From assembly GCA_050747825.1 (NCBI GenBank), contig JBOGJG010000367.1:1-6676 (forward strand): a stretch of 6,676 bases of DNA, written 5' to 3'. A model generated the notes under the pieces. That model ran no database searches. It was not told the origin of the DNA and was given only the letters and a program-made list of their open reading frames with translations. Source of the DNA: JBOGJG01 sp050747825. GTDB lineage: Bacteria; Acidobacteriota; UBA6911; RPQK01; JBOGJG01. Of the stretch, positions 1 through 6,232 are shown in pieces; positions within the stretch are counted from its first letter, which is position 1; the number at the start of each line of letters is the position of its first letter. The translations under genes were made by a program, and so were the position numbers.

Positions 1-66
1 GCCACCCGCCACCGCGAGCGCAGCGAGCCCGCCACCCGCCACCGCGAGCGCAGCGAGCCCGCCACC
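1..66. repeat. Tandem duplication of a 30-bp GC-rich unit
   Basis: Positions 1-30 and 31-60 are identical, and the first six bases of a third copy follow at 61-66. Each unit begins with two heptamers (GCCACCC, GCCACCG) followed by 16 nt containing the direct repeat GCGAGC-GCA-GCGAGC. The array ends 4 bp short of the stop codon of the minus-strand isomerase-like gene. It reaches the window edge, so its full copy number is unknown. No strong hairpin is seen within the unit, so it is not called a terminator. Its position next to a gene end matches the other repeat tracts in this window. Confidence 0.9.
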
Positions 67-70
67 TGTC

Positions 71-961
71 TCACGCCAGGATCTGGTCCACGCGGCTGCT
101 CACGTCGCGCAGGTAGGCTTCGTCGCCGTCTCGCAGTTCGACCGTCAGGTAGCCGCCGAAGCCGATGTCGGCAATCGCTTTGCGGACTTCCGGCCAATCG
201 ATGCTGCCCTCGCGCAACTGCACGAACTGGCGCGTCTCGGTGTCGAAATCCTTCAGGTGGAATCTGACGATGCGGTCTCCCAGCGTACGGATCCAGTGCT
301 GTGGATAGCCGTACATGACGATGTTGCCCACGTCGAAGTAGGCTTTGACCCAGGGACTGTTGAATTCATCCACATAGCGCACGAACTCGGGAGCACTGAG
401 CAGGAATTTGTTCCAGACCTCTTCCACGGCAATCACCACGCCCAGCTCCTGGGCCAGTGGGATCAGCTTTCGAATCTGCTCCTGTGACCGGGGCCAGGCT
501 TGCTCATAGGTGGTTTCCGGATTGACCACGGCCGGCACCAGCAGGACCACATCGGCGCCCCACAGCTTGGCGTTGCGCAGGGAGGTCTCCATCCCCTGAA
601 TGCTGCGCTCGACCACCTCCGGATCAGCGCTGGACAGCGGATACCTCCAATGGTCCATGTTCATGACGGAGTGAATCTTGAGTCCCGCCTCGCGCGCCGC
701 CTCGCCGATCTCGCGGGCCACGCTTTCATCGGTGACTGTCTGCGTCTCCATGCCCACAAACCCCACGTCCACGGCTAATTTGAAACGGTCGAGGTAGGAA
801 AGCTCCTTGGGAAGCATGCTGATCAGCACCGATTTCAAAAGCTTCTGATCGGCCGCACTCGCCGCTGCCGCTGCTTGATTTGCCTGCGAGCCGAAAGCCA
901 GACCCGTAGCGGTCGCCCCGGCCATCCCCAAAAAATCCCGGCGTGTAAAGTTATAGATCAT
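71..961 (-). CDS. Tat-exported sugar phosphate isomerase/epimerase-like TIM-barrel protein
   Basis: This is a 296-aa protein of the xylose-isomerase-like TIM-barrel (AP endonuclease 2) superfamily, whose members isomerise or epimerise sugars and related hydroxy-acids using a bound divalent metal. Residues 6-11 (TRRDFL) form a twin-arginine motif, followed by a hydrophobic Ala/Gly-rich stretch and a likely cleavage site near the ASA at 34-36, so the protein probably folds in the cytoplasm and is exported. The barrel spans about 45-290. Probable metal ligands are E180 (AVEEVWN), D210 (YFDVGN), H235 (RFHLKD) and E275 (TVELRDGD), giving the family's Glu-Asp-His-Glu set. The ATG at 961 is supported by a GGAG seven bases upstream and by the Tat motif starting at residue 6. 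It lies 67 bp downstream of the AtuA-family gene on the same strand, so the two are probably one transcript. The substrate cannot be read from the sequence. Fold and export are fairly sure; the reaction is not. Confidence 0.9.
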   Translation of the reverse strand: MIYNFTRRDFLGMAGATATGLAFGSQANQAAAAASAADQKLLKSVLISMLPKELSYLDRFKLAVDVGFVGMETQTVTDESVAREIGEAAREAGLKIHSVMNMDHWRYPLSSADPEVVERSIQGMETSLRNAKLWGADVVLLVPAVVNPETTYEQAWPRSQEQIRKLIPLAQELGVVIAVEEVWNKFLLSAPEFVRYVDEFNSPWVKAYFDVGNIVMYGYPQHWIRTLGDRIVRFHLKDFDTETRQFVQLREGSIDWPEVRKAIADIGFGGYLTVELRDGDEAYLRDVSSRVDQILA

Positions 962-968
962 GAGAATT

Positions 969-972
969 CTCC
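969..972 (-). promoter_or_regulatory. Ribosome binding site of the isomerase-like gene
   Basis: On the minus strand GGAG lies 7 nt before the ATG at 961. It fixes the start and gives this gene its own translation initiation site, whether or not it is co-transcribed with the AtuA-family gene upstream. No confident separate promoter is visible in the 67-bp gap (962-1028). Confidence 0.7.
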
Positions 973-1028
973 ATGGATTCTAAATTCGCGTGCTTTGCGT
1001 GGTTCGTTGGCCCAATTTGTACGTTAGA

Positions 1029-2813
1029 TTAGCACAAACCCTCCGGTAGCTCTAGCTGCATCATCAGCAGCGCTTCTCCCAGCGTCTTGCCCTGGGGGTC
1101 GATTCTCAGCGATTTGGTCCCGCCGCCGCCCAGGGCGTCATGCAGTAAAAAATTGAAGGCCAGCAGATTCGGCAGCTCAAAACGTTCCACCTTCCCTTTA
1201 CAGATCTCTTTGAAATAGATCTTTACCCGCTCCGCCGTGAGCTGCTCCCTCAGCCATGCATAGCTCTCAGGCGAGCGCGCAATAACACCGATATTGGCGC
1301 GATTCCCCTTATCCCCCGACCGAGCATACGCAATCTGGCCCAACCTCTGCGCTTTCTTCTCTGCTGAGGCCGACTCTGGAACCCCGAACTTGGAACTTGG
1401 AACTTGAAACTTGAAACTTGGAACTTGAAACTTGAAACTTGGAACTTGAAACTTGGAACTTGCTCCACTCTTCAGCAGCTCCACCTGAGCCTGAACTTCA
1501 CCAGCCGGAATCAGGCACGGCCAGTAGGCAATGACATCCTGAATTCGGGGCCGGGCGCCCACGATGGCAATGCCCGGCATGGTTCTCAGGAGCAGGGACG
1601 TAGACTTCTTGGCAAATTCCTCCACTTTGTCCCGATCACGATCGCGCACGCCAAACCTGAGCAGCACTTCCGCCGGATCGGAAGGATAAGAAGGGATTTT
1701 ACAGGCGCTGTCTCCAATGCGCTCGGTGATCGTCTCCTCGAACTCGATCTGGAGCTCCTTCCAGAACACGTCCGCCACGCGGCGGCACTTGTCGGTTGCC
1801 CGGGGACCGCTCACGATCATCTGTGCATGGGCTTTGTAGCCGTCGTGGTAAGAAATGGAGACTTTTAATTGATCCGTGCGCGGCCGGCCTTTGACGTCCG
1901 AGACACGGACCCGGTTTCGTCCCTTATCCTCGAGCTGGATGGTTGAAAAGTCGGCAATTACATCGGGAGTCATGTAGCGGCGAGGGTCGCCTATCTCATA
2001 AATTAATTGAGAAATGATCGTTTTCTGACTGACCAGGCCGCCGCTGCCCTCAGGCTTTGTGGCAATGAAGCTTCCGTCCGGAGATAGCTCCGCGATTGGA
2101 TAACCGATGGACTGGAATGAGGGGACTTCTTCCCAGTCAGTAATATTTCCGCCTGTTGCCTGGGCTCCGCACTCCAGAATATGCCCTGCCACGACTGCCG
2201 AGGCTAAACGATCCCAGTCGTCGAAACTCCAGCCAAATTCGAAGATGGGAATGGCTACCGTGATCCCGCTGTCGGTGACCCGTCCCGTGATGACGATATC
2301 GGCGCCTTCCTCCAGGGCGCGTGCCACTGGCGCCGATCCCAGGTAGGCGTTGGCGCTCTGAATGCGTTCGCGTATCGATTGCAGACGTTCGCCCGTCTCC
2401 ATGTTCTCCAGAGGCACGCCTCGGGCGAGAAAGTCGTCCAATCGGTCCATCAGATCGTCGCCGGAGACAACCGCAATCCGTTTTTTGATCCCCTGTTCCG
2501 CGGCGCTTTCAAGGATCCGATCGGCGCACGCGTGTGGGTTGATGCCGCCGGCATTGCTGATGATGCGAGTGCGGTTCTGCTCCAGAAGCGGAAGGCACTT
2601 GCGCATTTGCTCGACAAAATCGACGGCATAGCCCAGAGCGGGATTCCTGGACCGCTGCTTCTGCAGCACGGACATGGTGACTTCAGCCAGAAAGTCCTGA
2701 GTGACATAGTCGAGACTGCCCGTCATAAGCTGTCTGGGCAGGGCATCCAGATCATCTCCCCAGTAGCCGCCGGCGTTTCCAACTCGTATTGTCTTTTTTG
2801 AGGATAAGGGCAT
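1029..2813 (-). CDS. AtuA-family (DUF1446) protein with C-terminal AtuA ferredoxin-fold domain
   Basis: This 594-aa two-domain protein is of the acyclic terpene utilisation AtuA family. The N-terminal AtuA/DUF1446 domain (about 8-445) shows the glycine-rich opening VGNAGGYWGDD (11-21), SNAGGINPHAC (86-96), VITGRVTDSG (174-183) and the EGSGG segment (255-259). The C-terminal domain (about 491-594) begins LGQIAYARSGDKGNRANIGV, the small ferredoxin-fold module that some bacteria encode as a separate protein. Members occur in terpenoid and acyl-CoA catabolic operons, but no reaction is firmly established and no acyl-CoA genes lie in this window. Between the domains, residues 452-479 are four copies of a heptapeptide (consensus SFKFQVP) encoded by 7-nt tandem repeats, which is not a normal family feature. 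The start at 2813 is chosen because conserved sequence begins about eight residues in; upstream in-frame ATGs at 2849 and 2909 would read through the intergenic palindrome. No clear Shine-Dalgarno is present. The gene is probably co-transcribed with the isomerase-like gene. Confidence 0.9.
   Translation of the reverse strand: MPLSSKKTIRVGNAGGYWGDDLDALPRQLMTGSLDYVTQDFLAEVTMSVLQKQRSRNPALGYAVDFVEQMRKCLPLLEQNRTRIISNAGGINPHACADRILESAAEQGIKKRIAVVSGDDLMDRLDDFLARGVPLENMETGERLQSIRERIQSANAYLGSAPVARALEEGADIVITGRVTDSGITVAIPIFEFGWSFDDWDRLASAVVAGHILECGAQATGGNITDWEEVPSFQSIGYPIAELSPDGSFIATKPEGSGGLVSQKTIISQLIYEIGDPRRYMTPDVIADFSTIQLEDKGRNRVRVSDVKGRPRTDQLKVSISYHDGYKAHAQMIVSGPRATDKCRRVADVFWKELQIEFEETITERIGDSACKIPSYPSDPAEVLLRFGVRDRDRDKVEEFAKKSTSLLLRTMPGIAIVGARPRIQDVIAYWPCLIPAGEVQAQVELLKSGASSKFQVPSFKFQVPSFKFQVPSSKFGVPESASAEKKAQRLGQIAYARSGDKGNRANIGVIARSPESYAWLREQLTAERVKIYFKEICKGKVERFELPNLLAFNFLLHDALGGGGTKSLRIDPQGKTLGEALLMMQLELPEGLC
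1379..1462 (-). repeat. In-frame CAAGTTY heptanucleotide array within the AtuA-family gene
   Basis: Eleven uninterrupted 7-nt units (plus strand GAACTTG or AAACTTG; coding strand CAAGTTC or CAAGTTT) run from 1386 to 1462. A twelfth degenerate unit (GAACCCC) occupies 1379-1385, giving 84 nt or 28 codons. On the coding strand the C/T order of the perfect units is C T C T T C T T C C C, with a CTT motif repeating every 21 nt. Three units encode one heptapeptide, so the protein shows SSKFQVP, SFKFQVP, SFKFQVP, SSKFGVP at residues 452-479. The unit contains no stop in any coding-strand frame. The array falls exactly between two conserved domains. A shorter array of the same unit starts at the rlmD stop codon. 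Confidence 0.95.
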
Positions 2814-2822
2814 GCTCGTAAT

Positions 2823-2885
2823 TTTATATCGTGATTGCCGGCTCGTCATTCCCCAGCACTGACGAGCGACCAATGACGATATACT
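2823..2885. promoter_or_regulatory. Imperfect palindrome with candidate divergent promoters
   Basis: Two 24-nt arms (2825-2848 and 2860-2883) are reverse complements at 20 of 24 positions, including a perfect inner 8-mer (GCTCGTCA / TGACGAGC), an outer 8-mer (TATATCGT / ACGATATA) and a middle ATTG/CAAT. The loop is 11 nt (2849-2859). Read outward, each arm carries a -35-like NTGACG and, after 15 nt, a -10-like hexamer: TATACT (2880-2885) towards rlmD and TATAAA (2828-2823, minus strand) towards the AtuA-family gene. Each -10-like box ends only 9-10 nt before its start codon, so transcripts would have almost no leader, which fits the lack of a Shine-Dalgarno at both starts. The palindrome is directly visible. 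Promoter function is inference, and a regulator operator or a small palindromic repeat element are alternatives. Confidence 0.5.
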
Positions 2886-2895
2886 CACCAAGACG

Positions 2896-4299
2896 ATGAC
2901 TTTATCCAAAGGCGAACTCGTCGAACTGGAGATCCATTCCGCCGCCTACGAAGGCTTGGCCGTAGCTCGCGCCGATGGGCTGGTGGTGTTCGTGCAGAAC
3001 GCGGTTCCGGGTGATCGCGTGCAGGCGCGTATCGTTAAGAAGCGAAAAAATCATGCCGAAGCCGTGGTTGAGGAAGTCCTGCAAGCTTCCCAGCAAAGAA
3101 CTGAACCCCGCTGCAAGTACTTTGGAGTCTGCGGCGGTTGTTCCTGGCAAAATGTCGCCTATGAGCACCAGTTGATTTATAAGCAGCAACAGGTGGAAGA
3201 GACTCTTCAGCATCTGGGCGGTTTTAAAGACCTGCGCGTGTTTCCCACTCTGCCTTCACCCGATATCTACCACTACCGCAACAAAATGGAGTTCACCTTT
3301 GGGCCCAGACGCTGGCTGACGCGCCGGGAGATCGACAGCGGCCAGGCATTTGACGACCAGCTTGCCCTGGGTCTGCACATCCCCAAGCGCTTTGACAAGA
3401 TTCTGGACCTGGATGAATGCCATCTGCAGAGCCCTCTCAGCGTCAATATCCTGAATAAGACGCGTGAAATCGCCGTTTTGAGGAAGTGGGCCGCCTACGT
3501 TACTCGCGAACATACCGGCTTTGCCCGCAACCTGGTGATTCGGACCGGCTGTCATACGGGCCAGATCATGGTTAATCTGGTCACCAGCCGCAGCGAACCG
3601 GCGGAGATGCGGCACTTTGCTCAGGTCCTCACCGCCTCCGTTCCGGAGATCACGACCGTCGTCAACACGATCCATCCCGGACGCTCTCCTGTGGCTCAAG
3701 ATGCCGAAGAGATTGCCTATTACGGCCAGGGGACTCTCTGCGAGCGTATCGGAGGTCTGACCTTCAAGATCGCGCCTTCCACTTTCTTTCAGCCCAATAC
3801 CGCTCAGGCCGAGCGGCTCTATGGAGTGGTGAAGCGCCTGGCCGATCTCAATGGGAATGAGACCGTCTACGATCTCTACTGCGGCGTGGGGGCGATTTCC
3901 CTGTTTCTTTCCGACCGCGCCCGCCGCCTCATCGGAGTCGAATACCAGGCCGAAGCGGTCGAAGATGCCCGGCAGAACGCCGTGGCGAACGGAATTTCGA
4001 ATTGTTCTTTCCTTGCCGGTGACGCGTCTGAGGTCCTGAGCGAAGACTTCATCGCTCAAAACGGCCGCCCGGACCTGGTGGTCGTTGACCCACCCCGGGC
4101 GGGGATGCACCCGAATGTGTGCCGGGCTCTATTGCGTGTGGCCGCTCCAAAGATCGTCTACGTGAGCTGTAACCCGGCCACCCAGGCCCGGGATTTAAAA
4201 ATGGTATCGGAGACTTACCGCATCACAGCCGTTCAGCCCGTGGACATGTTCCCGCAGACTTACCATATTGAGAACGTAGTAGCTCTCGGGCGGGGTTAA
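2896..4299 (+). CDS. rlmD: 23S rRNA (uracil-C5)-methyltransferase, RlmD/RumA type
   Basis: This 467-aa protein is the normal length for the RumA/TrmA family. It transfers a methyl group from S-adenosylmethionine to C5 of a uridine; RlmD acts on 23S rRNA position 1939. Residues 1-60 form a TRAM RNA-binding domain. Cys73, Cys79, Cys82 and Cys175 match the four ligands of the [4Fe-4S] cluster. The Rossmann-fold methyltransferase domain covers about 280-467, with FQPN at 298-301, the SAM-binding DLYCGVGAISL at 326-336, DPPRAG at 398-403, the catalytic nucleophile Cys425 in SCNPATQARDL, and the general-base candidate Glu459 in HIENV. All key residues are present, so it should be active. The paralogues RlmC (U747) and RlmCD (both sites) share these motifs, so the exact target is less sure than the chemistry. 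The ATG at 2896 has only a weak upstream purine run. The stop codon merges into a CAAGTTY repeat tract. Confidence 0.92.
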   Translation: MTLSKGELVELEIHSAAYEGLAVARADGLVVFVQNAVPGDRVQARIVKKRKNHAEAVVEEVLQASQQRTEPRCKYFGVCGGCSWQNVAYEHQLIYKQQQVEETLQHLGGFKDLRVFPTLPSPDIYHYRNKMEFTFGPRRWLTRREIDSGQAFDDQLALGLHIPKRFDKILDLDECHLQSPLSVNILNKTREIAVLRKWAAYVTREHTGFARNLVIRTGCHTGQIMVNLVTSRSEPAEMRHFAQVLTASVPEITTVVNTIHPGRSPVAQDAEEIAYYGQGTLCERIGGLTFKIAPSTFFQPNTAQAERLYGVVKRLADLNGNETVYDLYCGVGAISLFLSDRARRLIGVEYQAEAVEDARQNAVANGISNCSFLAGDASEVLSEDFIAQNGRPDLVVVDPPRAGMHPNVCRALLRVAAPKIVYVSCNPATQARDLKMVSETYRITAVQPVDMFPQTYHIENVVALGRG

Positions 4300-4337
4300 G
4301 TTTCAAGTTCCAAGTTTCAAGTTCCAAGTTCCAAGTC
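4297..4337 (+). repeat. CAAGTTY heptanucleotide array at the rlmD stop codon
   Basis: Four perfect units (CAAGTTC, CAAGTTT, CAAGTTC, CAAGTTC; 4304-4331) are followed by a shortened unit CAAGTC (4332-4337). They are preceded by TAAGTTT (4297-4303), which differs from the unit by one base. The TAA of that degenerate unit is the rlmD stop codon. The unit and its orientation relative to transcription are the same as in the array inside the AtuA-family gene. Confidence 0.9.
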
Positions 4338-4352
4338 AAACAGATCCCTGTG

Positions 4353-4370
4353 CAGGCCGTCGCTGGCCTG
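4353..4370 (+). other. Stem-loop between rlmD and the HEAT-repeat gene
   Basis: CAGGCC, a 6-nt loop (GTCGCT) and GGCCTG form a perfect 6-bp GC-rich stem 53 nt after the rlmD stop. There is no T-tract after it (ACAAGGATTC follows), so it is not a standard intrinsic terminator. It might still slow polymerase or protect the rlmD mRNA end. The rest of the 116-bp gap shows no convincing promoter for the next gene; a short TATTCT at 4397-4402 lacks a well-spaced -35 box. Confidence 0.35.
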
Positions 4371-4415
4371 ACAAGGATTCTCCTATTGAGATTTGGTATT
4401 CTGTAGACTCCGAAT

Positions 4416-5147
4416 ATGAACATCCTGTCACTTTTTCGCGGTTCGCCTCAGAGACAGATCCAACGCGCCCGCAAGAAGGTCAAGGAGCCCCACGGCGATC
4501 CCGCCACCAGGATTAACGCGGCCCGGCGCCTGCTCGAGATGGGCACCCTCGAATCGATCCGGGCCCTGCTGGACCGCTTCACCATTAGTGCCTCACCCTC
4601 CAGGCAGGACGAGGAAGAAAAGGCGGAAGTTCTCTCCTGGATCATCGAGTTGGGTGACCAAGCTGTTCCTCCCCTGATCCAGTTCCTCAAACGAGAGCGC
4701 CAGGTCTACTGGCCGGTCAGAGCGCTGAAGGAGATCCTGGCGGCGGAGGAAGCTGCCGAGCGGATCAACGAAGTCCTGCAGTACCATTGGGAAAATCCGC
4801 CGGCCAGCCCCGATCCCAAAGCGCAGCTCATTCGCTCTTCGGCGGAACTACCCTCGAGCGAGTTGGAGAACACGATCAGCCTTTACCTGGAAGATCCCGA
4901 TGACGATGTTCGTCTGGCGGCTCTCGACTACCTGTTCAGCCAGGCGGAAGAAGAGACTCGTGAAGCTATCCTGAACGCCTATCTGGATTCTCAGGACCGG
5001 CCCCGCATCAAGGCGCACATCCTGGAGCGGCTGGCCGCCAATGGCTGGAGCGTCCGGGGATTCCGTCCCGGTGTTGAAAAAACTTTGCCCGAAGGCTATG
5101 CTCTCAGCCGCGAAGGGACGGTGAAAGTCATTGGAGGCAAAGGGTGA
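4416..5147 (+). CDS. HEAT-repeat domain protein
   Basis: This is a 243-aa, largely alpha-helical protein. Successive helical pairs at about 29-55, 69-93, 97-123, 146-176 and 179-208 have HEAT-repeat character: for example LELGDQAVPPLIQFLKR-like spacing at 78-93 and the typical DPDDDVRLAALDYL at 160-173. HEAT repeats form curved scaffolds for protein binding and have no catalytic residues. There is no signal peptide or membrane segment, so it should be cytoplasmic. The tail (211-239, WSVRGFRPGVEKTLPEGY and onward) is not a HEAT repeat and may be a separate conserved motif. The ATG at 4416 has no clear Shine-Dalgarno, but helical sequence begins soon after it. Its stop overlaps the start of the M24 gene (GTGA, 5144-5147), so the two are translationally coupled and may work together. 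The binding partner is unknown. Confidence 0.82.
   Translation: MNILSLFRGSPQRQIQRARKKVKEPHGDPATRINAARRLLEMGTLESIRALLDRFTISASPSRQDEEEKAEVLSWIIELGDQAVPPLIQFLKRERQVYWPVRALKEILAAEEAAERINEVLQYHWENPPASPDPKAQLIRSSAELPSSELENTISLYLEDPDDDVRLAALDYLFSQAEEETREAILNAYLDSQDRPRIKAHILERLAANGWSVRGFRPGVEKTLPEGYALSREGTVKVIGGKG
5133..5137 (+). promoter_or_regulatory. Ribosome binding site of the M24 gene
   Basis: GGAGG sits 6 nt before the GTG at 5144, inside the end of the HEAT-repeat gene. It decides in favour of the GTG start, since no ATG is close by in that frame, and it supports coupled translation of the two genes. Confidence 0.8.
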
Positions 5148-6232
5148 AATTAGACCCCAGTTCCTGCCGCCGGCGCCAGGCGCGCCTTCTGGCCGAGATG
5201 GAGAACCTCGGGGTGGCAAACGCCGTGTTGTGCCATCCCGCCCACGTCCTCTATCTCACTGGATTTCTCACTTCCCGCCTTCATAAGAGCGCCGTCGTGC
5301 TGCGCAAGGATGGCCGCTGTTACCTGGTATCTTGCGCCGCAGGCGATGATGACCTGGCTATGGACCAGCATGTGCCATACGAGGCTTCTGCGCTTGCGAC
5401 CCTGCGCATGGATCAGGCGGCGACCATCGCAGAGGCCGTTTCTAAAATCATCGGGAAAGCTCCAGGGGCCGCAGGCCTGGACAAAGGAGACTCCAGCGCG
5501 TTCCTGGGCGAGATGGCTCAGAGCTCCATAGACCTCGGCCCGGTCCTGATCCGCTTGCGGCGTAAGAAGGACGCCGATGAGCTGGCGATTATGCACAAAG
5601 GCATTGAGATCACGCATGCCGCCTATGTGCGTGCCCGTGCCATCATTGCTCCCGGAATCTCCGAGCTGGAGCTATACGCTGAGCTGAGAAAGGCGGCCGT
5701 GCTCGAGGCCGGCGAAGACCTCCCGGTGTTCGGAAATGATTTCCAGTCCGCCTCTTCCGGAGGGCCCCCCCGCGACCGCAAGGCCGGGGCTGGAGAATTA
5801 TGGGTCCTCGACCTGGGTCCGCAATACGCAGGCTATTATGCCGATAACTGCCGCACCTTTGCCGTGGACGGCAGTCCGACCCAGCCTCAGTTGGAGGCGT
5901 GGAGAAAAATTGCGGCCGTCCTCAGTCATGTAGAAAAACGGGTGAAACCGGGCGTGTCCTGCAGCGAGATCTTCGAAGAGTGCAAGGAAATGCTGGACTC
6001 GCAGCGCCCCGGAGCTTTTTTCCATCACCTGGGCCACGGCGTCGGTCTGTCTCCTCATGAGCAACCCAATCTCAACCCTCACTGGGACCATTATTTTGAA
6101 GAGGGAGACTTCTTCACTGCCGAACCCGGGCTCTATTACGATGAACTCAAGGCCGGCATCCGGCTCGAAGAAAACTATCTGGTGACCACGGACGGCCTTC
6201 GCAAACTCACCTCATTCCCCCTTGAACTCTAG
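5144..6232 (+). CDS. M24-family metallopeptidase (Xaa-Pro peptidase-like)
   Basis: This 362-aa protein has the size and layout of Xaa-Pro dipeptidases/aminopeptidases, which remove the residue before a proline using two metal ions in the cytoplasm. A creatinase-type N-terminal domain covers about 10-135 (HPAHVLYLTGF at 31-41) and the pita-bread catalytic domain about 145-358. All five metal ligands are present: D223 (LDLG), D234 (YYADNCRTF), H298 (HLGHGVGL), E327 (FTAEPGL) and E342 (GIRLEEN). His305 also matches a conserved active-site histidine seven residues after H298. However, the usual ALPH-type segment about 17 residues before the first Asp is absent: ungapped alignment puts G206 in SASSGGPPRDRK at that histidine. 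The protein may therefore have altered substrate use or rate, so no symbol is given. It starts at a GTG overlapping the HEAT gene stop, with a strong GGAGG upstream. Confidence 0.88.
   Translation: MKLDPSSCRRRQARLLAEMENLGVANAVLCHPAHVLYLTGFLTSRLHKSAVVLRKDGRCYLVSCAAGDDDLAMDQHVPYEASALATLRMDQAATIAEAVSKIIGKAPGAAGLDKGDSSAFLGEMAQSSIDLGPVLIRLRRKKDADELAIMHKGIEITHAAYVRARAIIAPGISELELYAELRKAAVLEAGEDLPVFGNDFQSASSGGPPRDRKAGAGELWVLDLGPQYAGYYADNCRTFAVDGSPTQPQLEAWRKIAAVLSHVEKRVKPGVSCSEIFEECKEMLDSQRPGAFFHHLGHGVGLSPHEQPNLNPHWDHYFEEGDFFTAEPGLYYDELKAGIRLEENYLVTTDGLRKLTSFPLEL

Noticed and set aside
1404..1868. 154-codon plus-strand frame crossing the CAAGTTY array
   Set aside because: It begins inside the repeat, which is stop-free in this plus-strand frame too, and then runs antisense to conserved AtuA-family sequence. 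There is no ribosome site and no known domain.
2814..2909. Longer AtuA-family start (ATG at 2909 or 2849)
   Set aside because: The frame stays open, but the extra 32 or 12 residues do not resemble the family, cross the intergenic palindrome, and the longest form overlaps the rlmD start. Conserved sequence begins just after the ATG at 2813.
3256..4110. 284-codon open frame antisense to rlmD
   Set aside because: It lies wholly within a gene with every catalytic and cluster residue intact, and its translation shows no recognisable domain. GC-rich coding DNA often leaves the antisense frame open.
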